DNA of 64,000 bases from Desulfobacterales bacterium (GTDB lineage Bacteria; Desulfobacterota; Desulfobacteria; Desulfobacterales; JAIPEE01): contig JAIPEE010000001.1 in assembly GCA_021737275.1 (NCBI GenBank), positions 51,686 through 115,685 of the forward strand, written 5' to 3'. The notes beneath the pieces were generated by a model. The model was given only the letters and a program-made list of their open reading frames with translations. It ran no database searches and was not told the DNA's origin. The position numbers and the translations under genes were made by a program. Each line of letters opens with the position of its first letter. Position 1 is the first letter of the stretch. Positions 48,048-57,141 of this stretch are shown here, piece after piece.

Positions 48048-49112
48048 TTATGCAATAGGAACAATCCAGCCCTCAGGGCCTTCACTCCTTCCATACTGAA
48101 TATCAGTAATCTCGGTAAAGAGTCTGTTTGCCAGCGGGCCAACCTTACCATCACCAACATTAATAATCTTATCACCATATTTAAGCTCGCCAACAGGTGA
48201 AATCACTGCGGCTGTACCGGAACCAAAAACCTCCTGAAGTTTTCCGGACGCATGGGCATCCATAACCTCATTGATGCTGATTTTTCTTTCCGTAATCTTT
48301 ATTCCCCATGATCCGGCCATCTGCATAACAGAATTACGTGTTATGCCTGATAAAATACTGCCGCTCAGCATGGGTGTAATCAGCTCATCATCAATTACAA
48401 AAAAGATGTTCATGGAGCCTACCTCTTCAATGTACTCCTGTTCAACACCATCCAGCCATAGAACCTGCGTGTAGCCAAGGGCATGCGCTTTTTCTCCGGC
48501 AAACAGGCTGGCTGCATAATTACCGGCGGTTTTAAAGCATCCAATGCCACCCCGGACAGCTCTTACATGCTCACGTGTAACCCATATCTTTACCGGGTTA
48601 AAGCCTTCGGCATAATAGGCACCAACCGGGCTCAAAATTACAAAGTAGCGATATGTATGTGATGCCCGTACACCCAGAAAGGGATCTGTTGCAATAATTG
48701 TGGGCCGAATATACAAAGAGGTTCCGGTTGTGCCTGGAACCCAATCTTTTTCCAGGGATATCAGCTCTTTTAAAGCATCCAGAACAAAATTTTCATCTAC
48801 TTCCGGTATACAAAGTGCTCTTGCAGAACTGTTCAGACGCTTAAAGTTTTCCTGGGGCCTGAAGGATTGGATATTACCGGATTCTGTTCTAAACGCCTTC
48901 AGTCCTTCAAAAATTGACTGCCCATAATGAAGCACCATAGTAGCCGGGTCCAGTGCAATATCTCCGTATGGTTCTATGCGGGGATTGTGCCAACCCTTTT
49001 CAAGGCTGTAATCCATATTAAACATATGGTCTGTAAAGATACTACCAAACCCCAGATCGGCATCATTCGGTTTTGGTTTTAAATTGTCACTTTTTGTAAT
49101 GGCCAGTTCCAT
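48048..49112 (-). CDS. ilvE: Branched-chain amino acid aminotransferase
   Basis: PLP enzyme of the final step of Ile, Leu and Val synthesis. Class IV fold; the PLP lysine lies in GGIGCFKTAGNYAASLFA, with VLWLDGVEQEYIEEVGSMN and the TRNSVMQMA motif around it. At 354 residues it belongs to the longer BCAT subgroup that includes eukaryotic enzymes. AGGAGAA precedes the ATG. No other ilv gene is nearby. Confidence 0.95.
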   Translation of the reverse strand: MELAITKSDNLKPKPNDADLGFGSIFTDHMFNMDYSLEKGWHNPRIEPYGDIALDPATMVLHYGQSIFEGLKAFRTESGNIQSFRPQENFKRLNSSARALCIPEVDENFVLDALKELISLEKDWVPGTTGTSLYIRPTIIATDPFLGVRASHTYRYFVILSPVGAYYAEGFNPVKIWVTREHVRAVRGGIGCFKTAGNYAASLFAGEKAHALGYTQVLWLDGVEQEYIEEVGSMNIFFVIDDELITPMLSGSILSGITRNSVMQMAGSWGIKITERKISINEVMDAHASGKLQEVFGSGTAAVISPVGELKYGDKIINVGDGKVGPLANRLFTEITDIQYGRSEGPEGWIVPIA

Positions 49113-49175
49113 ATTATTCTCCTGATTTATATCAATATTTTTTAAGAGCCTTTTGGCGGCATCATTAAAATAAAA

Positions 49176-49195
49176 CAGGGCACCTTTATGCCCTG
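49176..49195 (-). terminator. Intrinsic terminator after the PPC-domain gene
   Basis: On the minus strand CAGGGCA and TGCCCTG form a perfect 7-bp stem, followed by TTTTATTTTAA. It isolates the 49228 gene from ilvE. Confidence 0.8.
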
Positions 49196-49227
49196 ATCAA
49201 ATTGCCGGATAGAATTAGCAAGGATTC

Positions 49228-49680
49228 TCATTCTTTCAGGTCGGGCGGATCCCAGAGCATCAGCCCGGTTGTTTCGTCATATCCCCTTTCCAATGAAGGA
49301 CCGGTAATTTCCTGAATATCCACTTCACCGGCAAACACAATTGTTTCGGAAAACAGATGTCCGCCTGTCACCTTTCCCTGCTCATCCCCAATGGCTATAT
49401 GGGCATGAAGAAACGGCTTACCGTCCTTCTGAGAAACATTACCGGTGCAGTTAACAATTTCAAGTGGTGCCTCTTTATTAAAAGAGATATACACCTGCTG
49501 TTTCTGGTCATACGCGCCCATTGTGACAGATGAAACCGCACCTATGGCTGAAAATGTTGCCATCTTTATATTTTTCTCTTCACAGAAAACCTCAACAGAT
49601 TTAATAAGATCCTTCCCATAAGGAAGTCGCCCGATAAAACGGCGTCCTGTTTCATATGCTGCACATGATAGTTTTTCCAT
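49228..49680 (-). CDS. PPC/DUF296-domain protein
   Basis: A 150-residue single-domain protein of the PPC (plant and prokaryote conserved, DUF296) family, found in AT-hook proteins of plants and as stand-alone trimers in bacteria. The metal-site motif is HAHIAIGDEQGKVTGGHL; FSAIGAVSSVTMGAYD matches the family core. No AT-hook is present, so DNA binding is not implied. I chose the ATG at 49680 (MEKLSCAAY); the upstream frame to 49749 is AT-rich and unlike the family. Function is unknown. Confidence 0.85.
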   Translation of the reverse strand: MEKLSCAAYETGRRFIGRLPYGKDLIKSVEVFCEEKNIKMATFSAIGAVSSVTMGAYDQKQQVYISFNKEAPLEIVNCTGNVSQKDGKPFLHAHIAIGDEQGKVTGGHLFSETIVFAGEVDIQEITGPSLERGYDETTGLMLWDPPDLKE

Positions 49681-49887
49681 GTCGTAATACCTGCCTGAAG
49701 TTAATTTATTATAGAGATATAACATATTTACAATTAAAATCAACTTCAAATTAACCCGGTATCATCACAATACTACAGAGCCGACCTTTTTTGCGGTGCC
49801 CATATCAATTTTATTGTCACTCATCATTGACATTCTTTCCATGCTTGGTTATGAAAATGCAACATTATATATTTAAGGAAGGATAAA

Positions 49888-50685
49888 ATGGATATATCAG
49901 AAAAAGTTCCCGGAATCGAACCGGTCAGGCTAACAGAAGACAGCACATTCAGCTTTGAATGTAAAAATGAGCTCTCCTGTTTCACCAAATGCTGCCGGGG
50001 CATCAATATTATATTAACGCCTTACGATATCATACGGATGAAAAACCGTCTGCAGCTCTCTTCAGAAGAGTTTCTGGCCATCTATACCGAACCGCAGCTT
50101 CTGGAAAAAACAGACCTGCCGGTTGTTACCCTCAAAAAAATGGATGATGAGCGCAACTCCTGCCCGTTTGTTAAGGATGAAGGCTGCATTATCTATGAAG
50201 ACCGCCCCACATCTTGCCGTTATTATCCAATTGGTGTTGCATCTCTGAGCTATAAAGATGATGAGGATGGAAATGAGTTCTACTTTTTTGTCAATGAGCC
50301 GCACTGTGACGGCGTCAGCGAAAAAAAAGAGTGGACTATTCGAGAATGGAAAAAAAATCAGGGTATTGATGTGCATAGTGACATCATTGAATCATGGGCG
50401 GATCTGGTTGTCAGAAAACGCTCTTTCCCACCAAATGTTAAACTGACTGAAAAAAGTAAAAATATGTTTTTCATGGTCAGTTATAATATTGACAAGTTCC
50501 ATCAGTTTATTTTTGAAAGCTCATTTTTAACCGTTTACAAGGTCGATGAAAAAACCATTGAAACAATTAAAAACGATGAAGTTGAACTAATGAAGTTCGG
50601 TTTCAAATGGCTCAAGTTTGTTTTTTTTAAACAGGGGGAATTTGAGCTTAATCAGGAAGCTGTCAACAAAAGAACCAAGAAATAA
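49888..50685 (+). CDS. YkgJ-family cysteine cluster protein
   Basis: A 265-residue protein with the YkgJ/CxxxCxxCC-type zinc or iron-chelating motif. N-terminal Cys lie in FECKNELSCFTKCC (about 30-42), and further Cys lie in CPFVKDEGCIIYEDRPTSCRYYPIG (about 92-115). The last 110 residues are a charged helical region without known motifs. AAGGAAGGAT precedes the ATG. The family may bind a metal cluster; its biological role is not known. It is convergent with dapA. Confidence 0.88.
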   Translation: MDISEKVPGIEPVRLTEDSTFSFECKNELSCFTKCCRGINIILTPYDIIRMKNRLQLSSEEFLAIYTEPQLLEKTDLPVVTLKKMDDERNSCPFVKDEGCIIYEDRPTSCRYYPIGVASLSYKDDEDGNEFYFFVNEPHCDGVSEKKEWTIREWKKNQGIDVHSDIIESWADLVVRKRSFPPNVKLTEKSKNMFFMVSYNIDKFHQFIFESSFLTVYKVDEKTIETIKNDEVELMKFGFKWLKFVFFKQGEFELNQEAVNKRTKK

Positions 50686-50718
50686 GCAAGATTGAGAAAC
50701 AAAAACTTGAAAAAAATT

Positions 50719-50750
50719 AAGCCCGGGCATTTTACATGCCCGGGCTTTTT
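50719..50750. terminator. Bidirectional terminator between the YkgJ gene and dapA
   Basis: AAGCCCGGGCAT (50719-50730) pairs perfectly with ATGCCCGGGCTT (50736-50747), with T-runs on the plus side and A-runs before it for the minus strand. Confidence 0.9.
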
Positions 50751-50769
50751 AGTTTATTCCGAATCCTTA

Positions 50770-51807
50770 TTAATATTTGTCATAAACAAAATCTTTCCAA
50801 CTTGCCGGGTTGTTCAACCGCTCTTCTATATCTACCTCAAAGAACCTGGCTGCCGGCGCAAATACCTCCGGATTGTTTGCCTGAACTGACCTTGCTGCTT
50901 CAAGCACAACATTTATACCGTTTTGAGTCATTTTACCCAAAGGTTGTCTGCATCCACCGGACGGCATTCCCAGAATAGCCATCAATGTTTTAAATGCCAG
51001 TGGGTTTCTGGCCCGGCAAACCACTTCACCACAGGATGTTCTTTCCGTTGTACTAACCGTAACCAGGTTAAAAAGCGGCTCGAGTGCCTTCATATTATTT
51101 TGGGCCTCGTCAAGATTACCGGCTGAAATATTTTTAACCATCTCCACAACAGCAGCCGGCGCAATATTTGATGTCACTGAAATAACACCGGAAGCCTTTA
51201 TCTGGGCATTTGTCATCATTTCAAATGTCAATGAATCATCACCTGAAAAAATGGCATAGTCCGGCCCGCAGCATGCCCTGGTCCGTTTCATATTATCAAG
51301 ACTTCCGGTTGCTTCCTTTACCGTCTTAACATTTTCAAACTCCTGATAAAGTATTGCCAGATCCTCAGGTAAAAGCTGTGCACCTGTGCGGCCCGGAATA
51401 ACATAAGGAATCACTTCAACACCGGGAAAAGCTTTTGCAACAGGCTCAATATACTCTTTTCTGATCTCCAATGATGAGGGGCCATTATAATATGGGTCAA
51501 CAAGTAATACGGCATCAACACCCGCTTCCACCGCATGAGCTGAAGCAGCGAGAGCCTCTCTGGTATTGTTGCTGCCGGTTCCGGCAATACAAAAGCAGCC
51601 GGCTTTCCGTGTCTTTTTAGCCACTTCTTCAGTCACCTGGTTATGCTCATCCCATGAGTGTGTTGGGCTTTCCCCGGTCGTACCGACAGCCAGGATACCT
51701 GTAATGCCACATTCAATCTGAAAATCAACAAGCCGGCCTAGACCCTCAACATCAATTACATCACCTGAAAATGGTGTGACCAGCGCAGTATAGCACCCTT
51801 GATCCAT
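50770..51807 (-). CDS. dapA: 4-hydroxy-tetrahydrodipicolinate synthase with a C-terminal extension
   Basis: Class I aldolase-type enzyme of lysine and diaminopimelate synthesis. GTTGESPTHSWDEH has the catalytic Thr pair, PYYNGPSSLEI the loop Tyr region, IPYVIPGRTGAQLLPE the Tyr and Arg, and VKEATGSLDN the Schiff-base Lys. At 345 residues it is about 50 longer than the usual 290. The extra part (from about NGINVVLEAARS to the end) includes ARFFEVDIEERLNNPASWKDF. It is monocistronic. A related lyase function (NanA/KDG type) is possible but the motifs favour DapA. Confidence 0.87.
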   Translation of the reverse strand: MDQGCYTALVTPFSGDVIDVEGLGRLVDFQIECGITGILAVGTTGESPTHSWDEHNQVTEEVAKKTRKAGCFCIAGTGSNNTREALAASAHAVEAGVDAVLLVDPYYNGPSSLEIRKEYIEPVAKAFPGVEVIPYVIPGRTGAQLLPEDLAILYQEFENVKTVKEATGSLDNMKRTRACCGPDYAIFSGDDSLTFEMMTNAQIKASGVISVTSNIAPAAVVEMVKNISAGNLDEAQNNMKALEPLFNLVTVSTTERTSCGEVVCRARNPLAFKTLMAILGMPSGGCRQPLGKMTQNGINVVLEAARSVQANNPEVFAPAARFFEVDIEERLNNPASWKDFVYDKY

Positions 51808-52209
51808 AATAACCCCCTATATTAAAAAAGCGTATAGTATTAAACTTAAAAACGACAAGCGCACCCACATTCCGAAGCATACTCCGGTAAATGGGAAAAA
51901 GTTGCGAATTTAAATTACAAAATTACTCATAAAAACAGCCCTATCATCTCTGAAGCAATTTTGAAAAGTTTAAAATTAAAAAAAACGACGTGTTATGTCA
52001 AGAAAAAGAAAAGTAAAGTTTGGGTTGACTATAACAAAATATTTTTTTATTTCAATATATAGCGTTTTTAACCATCTTAGCATCACAAAAAACAGGCAAT
52101 AACCTTTTCCCTTGACATCAGGCAGTGCTCATAATATCCCCTGTGGCTGTAAAATTATCATACAATCTACAGGTTATTAAATACACCTGACTTAAAAAGA
52201 GGTTTTATT
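51808..52209 (+). promoter_or_regulatory. Gap between dapA and the TPR gene, with a candidate promoter
   Basis: About 400 AT-rich bases without a gene. A perfect TTGACA (52112-52117) is followed after 17 bases by TATCCC (52135-52140), a poor -10; transcription would begin about 65 bases before the TPR gene. A second TTGACT lies near 52025 without a good -10. Nothing else is recognised. Confidence 0.3.
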
Positions 52210-52830
52210 ATGGAAAAAGCAAAAGATGTTGAAGAATATATAGCCCGCCAACGCGCTGCAATTGCAGGCAATCCGGATTGCGGCACATCGCATTATAATC
52301 TGGGTGTTGCGCTGATCGGCCGGCAAAATTACGATGAGGCTGAACAGGTGCTCAAACAAGCCGTTGATTGCAGCCCCAACCTTGCCGAAGCCTATGTGCA
52401 GCTTGGTGGCCTTTGTCTTCGCAAGGGAGATCTGGATGGCTGTCTTGCCTACAACCTGCAATCTATCCGGGTACGAGCCGCATTCGCTGAAGGACATGGC
52501 AACATCGGGTTTGTCTATCTCCAGAAAGGTGAAATCGACAAAGCCATTGACTCTCTTGAAAAGGCAACAAAATATAACACTAAATTTCTGCAGGCCTTTG
52601 CAACACTGGCAAACGCATATCTGATGAAGGGCGATATTGAAAAATGTATCGATACAAATCTTCATGTGCTCAATATTGAGCCCAATTTTGCCATTGCCCA
52701 TAACAACCTGGCCATCGCCTATCTTGAAGCCGAAAATTTCAATATGGCTGTTCAGCACTGTGACAAGGCTGTTGAAATGGGTTATGAAGTAGCACCTGAA
52801 ATTATTGAAGAGATCAATAAGCACAGGTAA
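52210..52830 (+). CDS. Tetratricopeptide repeat protein upstream of dsrAB
   Basis: A 206-residue soluble protein with five consecutive TPR units from about residue 25 to 195 (SHYNLGVALIGRQNYDEAE, AEAYVQLGGLCLRKGDLDG, AEGHGNIGFVYLQKGEIDK, LQAFATLANAYLMKGDIEK, AIAHNNLAIAYLEAENFNM). There is no signal peptide, so it acts in the cytoplasm, likely as a protein-protein scaffold. GAGG lies before the ATG. The next gene starts 36 bases downstream on the same strand, and dsrA lies beyond that, so a link with the sulfite reductase locus is possible. Confidence 0.88.
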   Translation: MEKAKDVEEYIARQRAAIAGNPDCGTSHYNLGVALIGRQNYDEAEQVLKQAVDCSPNLAEAYVQLGGLCLRKGDLDGCLAYNLQSIRVRAAFAEGHGNIGFVYLQKGEIDKAIDSLEKATKYNTKFLQAFATLANAYLMKGDIEKCIDTNLHVLNIEPNFAIAHNNLAIAYLEAENFNMAVQHCDKAVEMGYEVAPEIIEEINKHR

Positions 52831-52865
52831 CCTCCTTTTAACACCCGTAATATACGGGCCATCTT

Positions 52866-54026
52866 ATGCCGGAAAAACCTGACATCCGTTTTGTTCTGCC
52901 TGACAGAAAACAGCCCGTAGATGCTTCATCAAATTTATGGAATAAGCCGCTTCCCATGGACAGGAAAGCGGCGCCTGAGGCAACAGATTCTCCGGTCACA
53001 TATGGCGACTATTTCACCTTTGCCCGGAATTTTATTGAAGCAAATCATTTCAAAACGCTCATAAATGCGGTCTCATTTATATCAGGTAAACAGGTAACCA
53101 TCCCTGATATTTCAAAAATTCGGATTATACTTGCCAAACATGGGGCTTTTTATCACCCTGCAAAAATCGAGATTTCACTTTCAGATTTTGCTGTAGAACT
53201 TGTATTGAATACAGCTATTTCCAGAGCAGGAAAAGACTGCATTGAAAGGGAGTTTTCGGTTTTGAAAAGGCTTACCCAAAAATATCATTTTGATTTTCTG
53301 CCACAGGTTTTTGATGAAATAATTTTTCCGGAAATACCGGACAGTCGTCTATATGCATTTATGGGAGAATGGTTTAACGGATTCAGTGAATTTCATCTTT
53401 CGATTGATCCGTCTGATGGAAAGCAGAAGATAATTGTATGGGATGCTGATCGGGGTGATTTTTATCTGCCGTCCGAAAAAGAAATTGATGTATATACCCA
53501 AACAGCAAAAATTATGACCTCATGCTATGATGTTACATCATTTGAGCAAATTTTCCCGTGGCACCATGCAGCCGGTGACTTTATTCTTAAATATGATACT
53601 GACCGCATCTTTCTCAGGTTGATCACCATTCGCCAGTATGCGCCCATGTTCCATATTGATGATCAGGACCTTTCGACCCTTCCGGATGCGGCAATGTTGT
53701 TTTTATTAAACCTGTCGATCAGAACACGCCTTGACCGGCTGGACGGAATCGGTGATATGGCCTGGGCTGATAACGTGGCCGTCAAGGGAACTGTAAAAGG
53801 TTTTTTATCAGCGCTTTTTCAAAAATCGATTCCGGATTTTACATCATTATCTTTTGAAGAAACTTTTAAAACCTACCTGGAAAAAATAACCCGTGATGAC
53901 CTTGATAACTTTTTCCGGATGCTGATCGACTCATATCATCCTGATGCACCTGAAATCCCGCTGATTATGTCTAACATTGATAATCATATCAATACGCTTT
54001 ACACCGAACTTAAAGACGTGATCTGA
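52866..54026 (+). CDS. Protein of unknown function directly upstream of dsrA
   Basis: A 386-residue soluble protein with no signal peptide or membrane helix. I recognise no family. Some features faintly recall kinase-like (aminoglycoside phosphotransferase) folds: a helix with CIEREFSVLKRL, then FMGEWFNGFSEFHLSI, and later WHHAAGDFIL, similar in shape to an H-x-GD catalytic loop. A phosphate-loop Lys is not evident, so this is weak. It follows the TPR gene by 36 bases and precedes the dsrA promoter. A role in Dsr assembly or regulation is inference from position only. Confidence 0.75.
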   Translation: MPEKPDIRFVLPDRKQPVDASSNLWNKPLPMDRKAAPEATDSPVTYGDYFTFARNFIEANHFKTLINAVSFISGKQVTIPDISKIRIILAKHGAFYHPAKIEISLSDFAVELVLNTAISRAGKDCIEREFSVLKRLTQKYHFDFLPQVFDEIIFPEIPDSRLYAFMGEWFNGFSEFHLSIDPSDGKQKIIVWDADRGDFYLPSEKEIDVYTQTAKIMTSCYDVTSFEQIFPWHHAAGDFILKYDTDRIFLRLITIRQYAPMFHIDDQDLSTLPDAAMLFLLNLSIRTRLDRLDGIGDMAWADNVAVKGTVKGFLSALFQKSIPDFTSLSFEETFKTYLEKITRDDLDNFFRMLIDSYHPDAPEIPLIMSNIDNHINTLYTELKDVI

Positions 54027-54132
54027 TCCTGCAGTATATAGAAAAATACAAGCGCTGAAACAACAAGTCTACAATGGCTTTGTAACCGGTCAAAAATATT
54101 TGTTTTAACATACTGAAACCATCCATTTTTTA

Positions 54133-54161
54133 TTGACAAAGAATAGCAGTAAATCTATATT
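54133..54161 (+). promoter_or_regulatory. Strong sigma70 promoter of the dsr operon
   Basis: A perfect -35 TTGACA (54133-54138), exactly 17 bases, and TATATT (54156-54161), five of six. The start would be near 54168, giving a leader of about 165 bases. The surrounding gap (54027-54332) is very AT-rich, which fits a highly expressed operon. Confidence 0.65.
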
Positions 54162-54229
54162 CGATTCTTTTAAATTAAAAGGATGAATATATAAAAAATA
54201 ATTATTAAAAATATATATAAATAAATTTG

Positions 54230-54273
54230 ATGTTTCGGGAGGAGGTGTAATTAATAAATACCTGATATAGGTA
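54230..54273 (+). promoter_or_regulatory. dsrA leader element: short uORF and hairpin
   Basis: Within the dsrA leader, ATG at 54230 opens a six-codon frame (MFREEV, stop at 54248-54250). This frame contains a purine block, GGGAGGAGGTG, that matches the anti-Shine-Dalgarno sequence unusually well. A small hairpin TACCT/AGGTA (54259-54263, 54269-54273) follows. The true dsrA site, GGAGG, lies 60 bases further on. A ribosome stand-by or regulatory role is a guess. Confidence 0.3.
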
Positions 54274-54332
54274 CTTGTTATTTTTGTATAAAATAGTAAA
54301 AGTGTTAATTTTAACAACAATGGAGGTAAAAG

Positions 54333-55646
54333 ATGGCAAAACATGAGACCCCTTTGCTGGACCAGCTTGAGTCCGGACCATGGCCGAGCTTTGTGTCCGA
54401 TTTAAAGCAAGAGGCTGAATCAAGGGCGAAAAATGAAAAAGGTATCGAATACCAGATTCCTCAGGATGTTTGTGAAGATATTCTGGGCGTGCTTGAGCTT
54501 TCATACAAGCATGGCCGTACTCACTGGAAACACGGCGGTATCGTTGGTGTTTTTGGTTATGGTGGTGGCGTTATCGGCCGTTACTGCGATCAGCCGAAAA
54601 TGTTCCCGGGCGTAGCCCATTTCCACACCATGCGTGTAAATCAGCCGGCAGGTAAATTTTATACCACAGATTACCTTAAAAAAATCTGTGATCTGTGGGA
54701 ATTCCGCGGCAGCGGTGTAACCAATATGCACGGCTCTACCGGTGATATTATTCTGCTGGGTACAACCACACCTCAGCTGGAAGAAATTTTCCATGAACTG
54801 ACTCATAATATGGACCAGGATCTTGGTGGCTCCGGCTCAAACCTGAGAACACCTGCAGACTGTATCGGTGCAGCACGTTGTGAATACGCATGTTACGACA
54901 CACAGGCCCTGTGTTATGACCTGACCCAGGAATACCAGGATGAGCTTCATCGCCCGGCATTCCCTTACAAATTTAAATTTAAATTTGACGGTTGTCCGAA
55001 CTGCTGTGTTGCTTCTATCGCACGTTCCGACATGTCCTTTATCGGTACATGGCGTGACAATATCCGCATTGACCAGGAAACAGTCAAGGCTTACATTGGC
55101 GGCGAAATCGCACCTAATGCCGGCGCACATTCCGGTCGTGACTGGGGCGCATTTGATATTCAGAAAGAAGTTAATGATCTTTGTCCGACCGGCTGTATGT
55201 ATATGGACGGTGACAAACTGGTTATTGATGATAAAGAGTGCACACGTTGTATGCATTGTATTAACGTTATGCCTCAGGCCCTCAGAATTGGTGAAGACCG
55301 CGGTCTTTCCATTCTTGTTGGTGCCAAGGCGCCTATTCTCGATGGTGCTCAGATGGGTTCCCTTCTTGTTCCTTTTATCAAGGTTGAAGAACCGTATGAT
55401 GAGATCAAGGAAGTTATTGAAGCAATCTGGGACTGGTGGATGGAAGAAGGCAAAAACCGTGAACGTCTCGGCGAACTGATCAAACGCCAGGGTTTCCAGA
55501 AGCTGCTTGAAGCTACCAACATCAAGGCCATTCCGCAGCATGTTCAGGAACCCAGACACAACCCATACATCTTCTGGAAAGAGGACGAGGTTGAGGGCGG
55601 ATGGGACCGTGATATTAACAAATTTAGAAAAGACCATCTGAGATAA
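54333..55646 (+). CDS. dsrA: Dissimilatory sulfite reductase alpha subunit
   Basis: Catalytic subunit of DsrAB, which reduces sulfite with DsrC in the cytoplasm, the last step of sulfate respiration. The siroheme-coupled [4Fe-4S] ligands are all present at the canonical positions: Cys177, Cys183, Cys221 and Cys225. An inserted ferredoxin domain (about 270-325) has [12 protein letters not shown] and [16 protein letters not shown]. 437 residues is full length. AATGGAGG precedes the ATG. It is followed by dsrB after 14 bases. Confidence 0.99.
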   Translation: MAKHETPLLDQLESGPWPSFVSDLKQEAESRAKNEKGIEYQIPQDVCEDILGVLELSYKHGRTHWKHGGIVGVFGYGGGVIGRYCDQPKMFPGVAHFHTMRVNQPAGKFYTTDYLKKICDLWEFRGSGVTNMHGSTGDIILLGTTTPQLEEIFHELTHNMDQDLGGSGSNLRTPADCIGAARCEYACYDTQALCYDLTQEYQDELHRPAFPYKFKFKFDGCPNCCVASIARSDMSFIGTWRDNIRIDQETVKAYIGGEIAPNAGAHSGRDWGAFDIQKEVNDLCPTGCMYMDGDKLVIDDKECTRCMHCINVMPQALRIGEDRGLSILVGAKAPILDGAQMGSLLVPFIKVEEPYDEIKEVIEAIWDWWMEEGKNRERLGELIKRQGFQKLLEATNIKAIPQHVQEPRHNPYIFWKEDEVEGGWDRDINKFRKDHLR

Positions 55647-55660
55647 GGAGGGAGCTAACC

Positions 55661-56806
55661 ATGGCATTTATATCTTCAGGTTATAATCCTGACAAACCGA
55701 TGGAAAACAGAATTACCGATATCGGACCAAGAAAATACGATGAATTCTATCCAGAGGTAATTAGAAATAATAAAGGTAAATGGAAATATCATGAGATTCT
55801 GAAACCGGGCGTACTGGTTCATGTTTCTGAAACCGGTGATAAGGTTTTCACCGTACGTTGTGGCGGCGCCCGTCTGATGAGTGTTACCCACATCCGTGAA
55901 ATCTGTGATATTGCAGATAAACACTGTGGCGGGCATGTTCGTTTTACGACCCGTAATAACATTGAATTCATGGTAGACAGCCAGGATAAACTTGATCCGC
56001 TGGTTAAGGATCTTGAAGGCCGCAAGTTTGACGGTGGCAGCTTCAAGTTCCCTATTGGCGGCACCGGCGCCGGCGTTACCAACATCATTCACACGCAGGG
56101 CTGGATCCACTGTCACACACCGGCAACTGACGCTTCAGGTCCGGTCAAGGCTACAATGGACACTCTGTTTGAAGAATTTCAGGATCACAGAATGCCGGCA
56201 CATGTTCGTGTTTCCCTGGCATGCTGTCTGAACATGTGCGGTGCCGTGCATTGTTCTGACATTGCTATTCTGGGTTATCACAGAAAACCACCGATCCTGG
56301 ATCATGAGTATCTGGATAAAATGTGTGAAATTCCGCTGGCAGTTGCAGCCTGTCCGACAGCAGCCATCAAACCTGCAAAGGTTGAATTCAATGGCCAGAC
56401 ACTGAACTCTGTTGCCGTAAAGAATGAAAGATGTATGTTCTGCGGTAACTGTTACACCATGTGTCCCTCAATGCCGTTAGCAGACACCGAGGGTGACGGT
56501 ATCGTTCTGATGGTGGGTGGTAAGGTCTCCAATAGAATTTCTACACCAAAATTCTCCAAAGTTGTTGTTGCGTTTATTCCCAATGAAGCACCAAGATGGG
56601 AACAGACAACATCAACAATCAAAAGAATTATTGACACCTATTCTAATGATGCTAAAAAATATGAGCGTATTGGCGAATGGGCCGAAAGAATCGGATGGGA
56701 ACGTTTCTTTGACAAATGTGAGCTTGATTTCTCACATCATCTTATTGATGACTTCCGTGATCCGGCATATTACACATGGCGCCAGACATCACAGTTCAAG
56801 TTCTAA
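55661..56806 (+). CDS. dsrB: Dissimilatory sulfite reductase beta subunit
   Basis: Partner of DsrA that carries the catalytically active siroheme. Cluster ligands are Cys151 ([11 protein letters not shown]) and Cys188, Cys189 and Cys193 ([11 protein letters not shown]). A ferredoxin domain follows (AACPTAAI and [17 protein letters not shown], about 225-270). The C-terminus ([16 protein letters not shown]) is typical. AAGGAGGGAG precedes the ATG. 381 residues is full length. Confidence 0.99.
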   Translation: MAFISSGYNPDKPMENRITDIGPRKYDEFYPEVIRNNKGKWKYHEILKPGVLVHVSETGDKVFTVRCGGARLMSVTHIREICDIADKHCGGHVRFTTRNNIEFMVDSQDKLDPLVKDLEGRKFDGGSFKFPIGGTGAGVTNIIHTQGWIHCHTPATDASGPVKATMDTLFEEFQDHRMPAHVRVSLACCLNMCGAVHCSDIAILGYHRKPPILDHEYLDKMCEIPLAVAACPTAAIKPAKVEFNGQTLNSVAVKNERCMFCGNCYTMCPSMPLADTEGDGIVLMVGGKVSNRISTPKFSKVVVAFIPNEAPRWEQTTSTIKRIIDTYSNDAKKYERIGEWAERIGWERFFDKCELDFSHHLIDDFRDPAYYTWRQTSQFKF

Positions 56807-56824
56807 GAGATAAGAGATTAAATA

Positions 56825-56854
56825 AAGGCAGCCGGGGTGTCTCCCGGCTGCCTT
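56825..56854 (+). promoter_or_regulatory. Stable intercistronic hairpin between dsrB and dsrD
   Basis: AAGGCAGCCGGG (56825-56836) pairs perfectly with CCCGGCTGCCTT (56843-56854) over a 6-base loop. No T-run follows, so it is a weak or rho-type terminator at best. It more likely protects the 3' end of the dsrAB message or sets different levels for dsrAB and dsrD. Confidence 0.7.
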
Positions 56855-56874
56855 AACTGATGAAAGGTCCTAAA

Positions 56875-57117
56875 ATGGATAGAGACGAAGCAAAAAAAGC
56901 AATCGTTGAAACGCTCGAAAAGAAAGCCAAAACCAAATCCAAATTCTATCTCAAGGATTTCTATAAAATGGTTCCGGATGAAAAACCCAGGGCTGTTAAA
57001 AATATTGTAAATGAGATGGTAGGAGAAGGAACTTTGGAATATTGGTCAAGCGGCAGCACTACTATGATCGGCCTTGCAGGTACCGGCAAACAGGCAGCTG
57101 CCGAAGACGAAGATTAG
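56875..57117 (+). CDS. dsrD: Dissimilatory sulfite reductase-associated protein DsrD
   Basis: Small winged-helix protein of sulfate reducers that binds DsrAB and stimulates its activity. KSKFYLKDFYKMVPD and GTLEYWSSGSTTMIGL match DsrD closely. The ATG at 56875 (MDRDEAKK) has AAAGG upstream and gives 80 residues, near the usual 78. The frame is open to 56860, but that ATG lies at the foot of the hairpin and lacks a ribosome binding site. dsrN follows 24 bases later. The acidic tail (AAEDED) is normal. Confidence 0.97.
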   Translation: MDRDEAKKAIVETLEKKAKTKSKFYLKDFYKMVPDEKPRAVKNIVNEMVGEGTLEYWSSGSTTMIGLAGTGKQAAAEDED

Positions 57118-57141
57118 AAATAAAATTATATAAATATTTTA

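Noticed and set aside
54837..55667. A 276-codon minus-strand ORF opposite dsrA.
   Set aside because: Antisense to a certain dsrA; its sequence shows no family signature and results from codon bias of dsrA.
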